A stretch of DNA of 64,000 nt, from NCBI RefSeq assembly GCF_007679965.1, contig NZ_VEHL01000012.1:1-64000 (forward strand), written 5' to 3'. A program made the translations under genes and the position numbers. Source of the stretch: Bordetella genomosp. 13 (GTDB lineage: Bacteria > Pseudomonadota > Gammaproteobacteria > Burkholderiales > Burkholderiaceae_B). Shown here in pieces: positions 59,289 through 64,000 of this stretch. A model generated the notes under the pieces. The model saw nothing but the letters and a program-made list of their open reading frames with translations. It had not been told where the DNA came from and made no database searches. The number at the start of each line of letters is the position of its first letter. Position 1 is the stretch's first letter.

Positions 59289-60323
59289 ATGTTCCCGATG
59301 AACCAATGGTACGTGGCCGCCCTCGCGTCGGAAGTCACGGACGAGCCGCTTGCGCGCACCTATCTGAACCAGCCCGTCGTGCTGTTCCGCCTGGCCGACG
59401 GCACCGTCGCCGCGCTGGAGGACAAGTGCTGCCATCGCGGCCTGCCGCTGTCCTATGGCCGCGTGGAGGCGCAAGGCCTGCGCTGCGGCTATCACGGCCT
59501 GCTTTTCGACGGCACGGGCCAGTGCATCCAGATCCCCGGCCAGGACACCATCCCGCCGCGCGCCTGTGTGAGGCGCTATCACGTGGTGGAACAGGACCAG
59601 GTCGTGTGGATCTGGATGCCGGCCGAGCCCGACGCGCCGCCCGCGTTCGCGCCGCCGGCCTATTCTTTCCACAGCGATCCGCAGTACCGGTTCAAGGGCG
59701 GCGCCTTCCACTTCAAGGCGGCGTACCAGCTGATCCACGACAACCTGATGGATCTCAGCCACCTGGGCTACGTGCACGGACAGACCATCGGCGGCGATCC
59801 GAAGACGCATATGGAAGCCGACATGCGCGTCACGCAGGAAGGCGATACCGTCAGGGTCACGCGATGGATGAAGAACTCGCGTCCGCCGCGCACCTATACC
59901 GACGCATGGCCGTTCACGGGCACGGTGGACCGCTGGCAGGAGATTGAATCCGCGGCCACGCACTTCCGGATCTGGACCGGCGCGGCCGATGCGGGCACGC
60001 AATCGCTGGAAGACGCGAACCGCCACGGCTTCCACCTGCGCGGCTTCCACGGCGTGACGCCCGAGACCGAGACGACCACGCACTACATCTGGACGGTGGC
60101 CAGCAACCAGTACTCGCCCGAGCACCGGAACATCGACGCCATCTACGAGCAGAGCGTGTTCACGTTCAACGAGGACAAGGTCATCATCGAGGCGCAGTAC
60201 GCCAACCTGGCGCGGTTCCCGCAGCACCGCGTGGTGGACATCCACGTGGACCTGGCGGCGAACCGGGTGCGGCGCGTCGTGGACCGCCTGGCCGCATCTA
60301 GCGTTCCGTCCCAGCCAACCTGA
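59289..60323 (+). CDS. Rieske non-heme iron oxygenase, vanillate O-demethylase-like
   Basis: The 344-residue alpha subunit has an N-terminal Rieske domain (C47 and H49 in KCCHRG; C66 and H69 in CGYHG). The catalytic domain carries D155, H158 and H163 in NLMDLSHLGYVH as mononuclear iron ligands. This layout is that of VanA-like O-demethylases and related phenoxybenzoate-type oxygenases. A reductase is needed but not encoded beside it. The 3' end overlaps the convergent OB-fold gene by 26 bases. The substrate is unknown. Confidence 0.9.
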   Translation: MFPMNQWYVAALASEVTDEPLARTYLNQPVVLFRLADGTVAALEDKCCHRGLPLSYGRVEAQGLRCGYHGLLFDGTGQCIQIPGQDTIPPRACVRRYHVVEQDQVVWIWMPAEPDAPPAFAPPAYSFHSDPQYRFKGGAFHFKAAYQLIHDNLMDLSHLGYVHGQTIGGDPKTHMEADMRVTQEGDTVRVTRWMKNSRPPRTYTDAWPFTGTVDRWQEIESAATHFRIWTGAADAGTQSLEDANRHGFHLRGFHGVTPETETTTHYIWTVASNQYSPEHRNIDAIYEQSVFTFNEDKVIIEAQYANLARFPQHRVVDIHVDLAANRVRRVVDRLAASSVPSQPT

Positions 60324-60741
60324 ACTGCGGCAACGCCAGCGTCGCGTTCACCGCTTCGAAGCACACCTGCACGCGCGCGCCGATCCTCACGTTCCGCGGC
60401 TCGCAATCGACGATGTTCGTCATCAGCCGTACCCCCTCTTCCAGGTCGATCACCGCCACCACGTACGGCGTGCGCGGCTTGAAGTAGGGCGTGCTGCCGC
60501 GGTGGTTGACCGTGTAGCTGTAGACGGTGCCGTGGCCCGACGCCTCGACCCAGCGGATCTCGTCGCTCAGGCAGGCCGTGCAGAACAGGCGGGGATAGAA
60601 CTGGTGCCTGCCGCACGAGGCGCACTGCTGGATCAGCAGCTTGCCTTGCACCGCGCCCTCCCAGTAGGGGCGCGTGGCATCGGTGGGCTGGGGCAGCGGG
60701 CGCTCGGCGGCCGGCGCGGCCGGGGCTTGGTTCGTTTGCAT
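60298..60741 (-). CDS. Zn-ribbon/OB-fold DUF35 protein
   Basis: The 147-residue protein has an intact four-cysteine zinc ribbon (QQCASCGRHQFYPRLFCTAC) followed by an OB-fold domain (HGTVYSYTVNHRGSTPYFK and AVIDLEEGVRLMTNIVD). It is the partner of the thiolase-fold protein whose gene ends 3 bases before its start, like ChsH2-DUF35 with Ltp2. An Ala/Pro-rich stretch forms the N-terminus. It is a second member of the same family as the protein at 47073, there with an eroded ribbon. Confidence 0.9.
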   Translation of the reverse strand: MQTNQAPAAPAAERPLPQPTDATRPYWEGAVQGKLLIQQCASCGRHQFYPRLFCTACLSDEIRWVEASGHGTVYSYTVNHRGSTPYFKPRTPYVVAVIDLEEGVRLMTNIVDCEPRNVRIGARVQVCFEAVNATLALPQFRLAGTER

Positions 60742-60743
60742 CG

Positions 60744-61898
60744 TCAGACTCCCAGTATCAAGGTCGTGTTGGTGGAGAACACCAGGCCGGGGGCATGCAC
60801 CAGCGCGCGCTCGGCGCGCGGCAACTGCCGTTCTCCGCACTCCTTGCGCAGCTGCTTGACCGCTTCGATCAGCAGCAGCATGCCGAACATGCCCGGATGG
60901 TTGTAGGACAGCCCGCCGCCGGAGGTGTTGATCGGGAAGTCGCCGTCCGGCCCGAGCCGGCCGCCGGCCACGAAATCCTTGCCTTCGCCGCGCTTGCAGA
61001 AGCCCAGCTCTTCCAGCGACTGGATCACGCCGATGGTGAAGTGGTCGTAGATCTGCACGACGTCGATGTCCTGGCGCGTCAGGCCGGCCTGGTCCAGCGC
61101 GGCCTGGGCCGTCTGCGCCACGCGCGTGTCCAGCCAGTCCTGCACCTCGAAGGGCGTGTAGTGATGCGAGAACGCGGCCTCCATGCCCAGGATGTGCACG
61201 GGCGGACGCCGCAGGTCGCGCGCGCGCTCGGCGGTGGTGACCACGACCGCGCCGCCGCCGTCGGTCACCAGGCAGCAGTCGCGCTGGTGCAGGGGTTCGG
61301 CGATCGGCGCCGAGGCAAGGATCTCCTCGATGGAGCTGGGCTCGCGGCGGTACGCGTTGGGGTTGAGCATGGCCCAGCGCCGCGCCGCCAGCGCCACTTC
61401 GGCCAGCGCCTCGCGCGTGGTGCCGTACTGGTGCATGTGCCGCTGCGCCACCATGGCGTAGTAGCCGATGGGATTGAGCTGGCCGTAGGGCGCGATGAAC
61501 TGGCCGCGCGGCGAGCGCATGTCCTCGCCCAGAGGGGTCAGCTTGCGCGAGCCGTCCGACAGCTGCGTGCTGCCGTAGGTGATCAGCGCCACCGAGCACA
61601 GGCCGGCCGAGATCGCGGCGATGGCGTGCTGCAGGTGCAGCACGTTCGACAGGCCGCCCACGTTGGTCGAGTCGACGTAGCGCGGCCGGATGTTCAGGTG
61701 CTCGGAGACTTGCAGGCTGGAGAACTTGTCGTCGGTATGGGCGAACACGCCGTCGACGTCGGCCAGCGTCAGGCCCGCGTCCAGCAGGGCGCGGCGCGCG
61801 GCCTGGCCCTGCATCTCCAGCGGGGACAGGCCGGGCACGCGGCCCAGGTCGGATTCGGCTGCGCCCACGATGGCGCAGGCCGGGGTGTCTCGTTTCAT
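60744..61898 (-). CDS. Thiolase-fold protein, SCP2-thiolase/Ltp2-like
   Basis: The 384-residue protein is homologous to the one at 47483-48640. At the usual cysteine position it reads DSTNVGGLSNVLHL, without cysteine. The tyrosines in QIYDHFTIG and GGGLSYNHPGMFG are retained. Retro-aldolase or Claisen-type C-C cleavage of a CoA thioester together with the DUF35 protein is the best guess. It follows the acyl-CoA dehydrogenase and ligase genes on the minus strand, so activation, desaturation and cleavage could be consecutive steps; no MaoC hydratase is in this part. Confidence 0.85.
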   Translation of the reverse strand: MKRDTPACAIVGAAESDLGRVPGLSPLEMQGQAARRALLDAGLTLADVDGVFAHTDDKFSSLQVSEHLNIRPRYVDSTNVGGLSNVLHLQHAIAAISAGLCSVALITYGSTQLSDGSRKLTPLGEDMRSPRGQFIAPYGQLNPIGYYAMVAQRHMHQYGTTREALAEVALAARRWAMLNPNAYRREPSSIEEILASAPIAEPLHQRDCCLVTDGGGAVVVTTAERARDLRRPPVHILGMEAAFSHHYTPFEVQDWLDTRVAQTAQAALDQAGLTRQDIDVVQIYDHFTIGVIQSLEELGFCKRGEGKDFVAGGRLGPDGDFPINTSGGGLSYNHPGMFGMLLLIEAVKQLRKECGERQLPRAERALVHAPGLVFSTNTTLILGV

Positions 61899-61955
61899 AG
61901 GGGTTTGCTCCGCATTGGGAAGAAGAGGGCGGGCGCGCGGCCCGTGGGCGCCGCG

Positions 61956-63122
61956 CTATAGCGACCGCGCGATCAGTTCGCGCATGATCTCGGAAGAGCC
62001 GCCGTAGATCCGGTTCGGCCGCACGTCGGTGTACAGGCGCGCGATGCCGTACTCGCGCATGTAGCCGTACCCGCCATGCAGTTGCAGCAGCTCGTCGACG
62101 GCGCGGGTGGCCTCGGCGGCCCACAGCTTGGCGACCGCCGCGCCCGAGGCATCCAGTTCGCCGCGCATGTAGCGCAGCACGCTGTCGTCGACCAGCGCGC
62201 GCGTGGCGCAGGCCAGGGCCTTGATGTCGGCCAGCTTGAAGCGGATGTGCTGGTTGTCGATCAGGGCATGGCCGAAGGCCTGGCGCTGCTTGGTGTAGTC
62301 GATGGTCAGCGCCAGGGCGGCCTCCAGGGCCGCCGCGCAGCGCACCGCGATCATCAGCCGTTCGCGCACCAGTTCCTTCATCAGGTAGCCGAAGCCCTTG
62401 TTCTCTTCACCCACCAGCGTGTCGGCGTCGACCCGCATGTCCTCGAAGAACAGTTCGCAGGTGTCCTGCGCCTTCTGGCCGATCTTCTCCAGCAGGCGCC
62501 CGCGCTTGAAGCCGGGCGTGGTGGTGTCGACCCAGAACAGGCTGATGCCGCGCGAGCCCGCGGCCGGGTCGGTCTTGGCCACGACCATCACGCGGTCCGC
62601 GTGGTAGCCGTTGGTGATGAAGGTCTTCTGGCCGTTGATCACGTAGCCGTCCGCGGTCTTCACCGCCTGCGTGCGGATGGCCTTGAGGTCGCTGCCCGCG
62701 CCCGGCTCGGTCATGGCGATGGAGCCGACGATGTCGCCGCTGGCCATGCCCGGCAGTGTCTGCCGCTTCTGTGCTTCGGTGCCGAAGTTCAGCACGTAAG
62801 GCGCCACGATGTCCGAGTGCGTGGTGAAGCCGCCGATGCCGCTGGTCAGCGCGCGGGCGATCTCCTCGATCACGATGACGGTGTGCAGGAAATCGCCGCC
62901 GCCACCGCCGTACTCATCGGGGGCGCTGGGCATCAGCAGGCCCGCCGCGCCCGCCTGACGCCACAGGTCGCGCGGCACGTGGCCCTCGTGTTCCCATCGG
63001 TCATGGTGCGGGACGACCTCGGCGGCCAGGAAGCGCGCGACGTTGTCGCGATACAGCGTGTGTTCGGGCGAGAACAGGTGTGCCCGCGACGTGTCGAGGG
63101 ACGAATAGGGCGATGCGCTCAT
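61956..63122 (-). CDS. Acyl-CoA dehydrogenase
   Basis: The 388-residue flavoprotein introduces a 2,3-double bond in an acyl-CoA. The FAD-binding segment IAMTEPGAGSDLKAIRTQA (about residue 115) and the C-terminal QLHGGYGYMREY and RIYGGSSEIMRELIARSL are family marks. The C-terminal base position reads Gly, as in many IYGG-type members; a glutamate in LVRERLMIA, at the place used by isovaleryl-CoA dehydrogenase, may be the catalytic base. The gene lies 13 bases after the ligase stop, in one operon. Confidence 0.92.
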   Translation of the reverse strand: MSASPYSSLDTSRAHLFSPEHTLYRDNVARFLAAEVVPHHDRWEHEGHVPRDLWRQAGAAGLLMPSAPDEYGGGGGDFLHTVIVIEEIARALTSGIGGFTTHSDIVAPYVLNFGTEAQKRQTLPGMASGDIVGSIAMTEPGAGSDLKAIRTQAVKTADGYVINGQKTFITNGYHADRVMVVAKTDPAAGSRGISLFWVDTTTPGFKRGRLLEKIGQKAQDTCELFFEDMRVDADTLVGEENKGFGYLMKELVRERLMIAVRCAAALEAALALTIDYTKQRQAFGHALIDNQHIRFKLADIKALACATRALVDDSVLRYMRGELDASGAAVAKLWAAEATRAVDELLQLHGGYGYMREYGIARLYTDVRPNRIYGGSSEIMRELIARSL

Positions 63123-63135
63123 GCAGGGACTCCAT

Positions 63136-64000
63136 TCATTTGGCGATGCCCACGCCGGTGGGCCAGTAGCTTTGCTTGACCAGCCGCTTGAGCAGCTTGC
63201 CGGTTTCGGTGCGGGGCAGGTCCTTGGCGAAATCGACGCTGGTGGGGCACTTGATGTGCGAGATGCGGGCGCGGCAGAAGTCGACCATTTCCTGGGCCAG
63301 TGCCGGGCTGCCCTGCACGCCGGTGCGCAGCTGCACCACGGCCTTGACCGCTTCGCCGTATTCGTTGTCGGGCACGCCGATGACCGCCACGTCGTGCACG
63401 GCCGGATGCTGCAGCAGGCAGTTCTCGGTCTCCTGCGGATAGATGTTCACGCCGCCGGACACGATGGTGTTGGCCAGGCGGTCCGTCAGGTAGAGGTAGC
63501 CGTCCTCGTCCAGGTAGCCGATGTCGCCATAGGTGGCCCAGCCCTTGTCGTTGTAGGCCTCGCGGGTCTTGTCGGGGGCCTTGTGGTATTCGAAGCCGCT
63601 GCCGCCCGAGAAGTAGATGACACCCGGCTGGCCGGCCGGCTGGCTGTCGCCCGCCTCGTTCACGATGTGGACCTGGCCGAACTCGGGCGTGCCCACCGAG
63701 CCGGGATGCGCCAGCCATTCGTGGCTGTCGATGGAGGTGCGGCCGACCAGCTCGGTGCCGCTGTAGTACTCGTACAGGATCGGGCCCCACCAGTCGATCA
63801 TCTGCTGCTTGACCTCGCGCGGGCAGGGGGCCGCCGCGTGCACGGCGCAGCGCAGCGTGGACAGGTCATGGCGCTCGCGGACGTCCTTCGGCAGGCGCAG
63901 CAGGCGCACGAACATCGTGGGCACCCATTGGGCATGCGTGACGCCATGGGCCTCGATGGCCTCCAGCGCGCCTTCCGGCGTGAACTTCTCCATCATCACG
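63136..64000 (-). CDS. Acyl-CoA synthetase (AMP-forming), cut by the window end
   Basis: At least 287 residues of the C-terminal part of an ANL-superfamily ligase are present; the frame is open to position 64000, so the N-terminus lies outside. Visible motifs are YYSGTELVGRT (A5-like), YGDIGYLDEDGYLYLTDR (A7) with the hinge aspartate, and the A10 lysine in LPRTETGKLLKRLV. The enzyme would activate the pathway acid to its CoA ester for the dehydrogenase encoded next. The substrate is not evident. Confidence 0.9.
   Translation of the reverse strand, partial: VMMEKFTPEGALEAIEAHGVTHAQWVPTMFVRLLRLPKDVRERHDLSTLRCAVHAAAPCPREVKQQMIDWWGPILYEYYSGTELVGRTSIDSHEWLAHPGSVGTPEFGQVHIVNEAGDSQPAGQPGVIYFSGGSGFEYHKAPDKTREAYNDKGWATYGDIGYLDEDGYLYLTDRLANTIVSGGVNIYPQETENCLLQHPAVHDVAVIGVPDNEYGEAVKAVVQLRTGVQGSPALAQEMVDFCRARISHIKCPTSVDFAKDLPRTETGKLLKRLVKQSYWPTGVGIAK

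Overview
The window is high-GC DNA (about two thirds G+C by eye) from a betaproteobacterium, most likely an Alcaligenaceae member of the Bordetella/Achromobacter type. The reasons are the block pmbA / rplM-rpsI-argC-DUF6776-like gene-erpA / anmK / M23 peptidase / tyrS, three Bug-type periplasmic receptors (a family strongly expanded in Bordetella), and many AraC, LysR, GntR and IclR regulators beside small catabolic operons. The assignment is an inference from gene content and order.

Layout. 1-11.6 kb is core genome: an esterase, yjgA, pmbA, two ribosomal proteins, argC, a membrane coiled-coil protein, erpA, anmK, a murein peptidase, tyrS and a PEBP protein. 11.6-19.1 kb is a minus-strand operon for an unidentified sulfur amino acid: thiol dioxygenase, C-S lyase, four-domain rhodanese, amino-acid ABC importer and LysR. 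19.5-28.6 kb is mostly core: glyA, nrdR, a MarR/ClC pair, dacA, a GlxA-type regulator with a cysteine hydrolase, ribD and ribE. 28.7-34.9 kb is a GntR-controlled catabolic cluster with a two-subunit molybdenum hydroxylase. 35.0-40.1 kb is the prkA-yeaH-spoVR stress operon behind a well-matched sigma-54 promoter.

40.1-48.6 kb is an IclR-linked CoA-thioester degradation cluster: Bug receptor, crotonase, SDR, CoA-transferase A/B, nitronate-monooxygenase-like protein, MaoC hydratase, OB-fold protein and thiolase-fold protein. The last three resemble the steroid side-chain hydratase/aldolase module (ChsH1/ChsH2/Ltp2). A second OB-fold/thiolase-fold pair lies at 60.3-61.9 kb with an acyl-CoA dehydrogenase and a truncated acyl-CoA ligase, next to a Rieske oxygenase. 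A PAS chemoreceptor (48.7-50.4 kb), tRNA-Ser(GGA) and ubiA complete the window.

The best candidate for an undescribed system is 50.7-57.6 kb. Two paralogous AraC regulators stand at its ends and both point inward. The plus arm carries a Bug receptor, an aspartase/fumarase-family lyase and a PhzF-like isomerase. The minus arm carries a heme-oxygenase-like diiron protein and an MFS transporter. The arms meet tail to tail. Other notable signals are a 38-bp exact sequence shared in opposite orientation by two unrelated genes, several large perfect palindromes in regulatory gaps, a CCAATTGG operator array, and a motif shared by the two IclR-flanked promoters.
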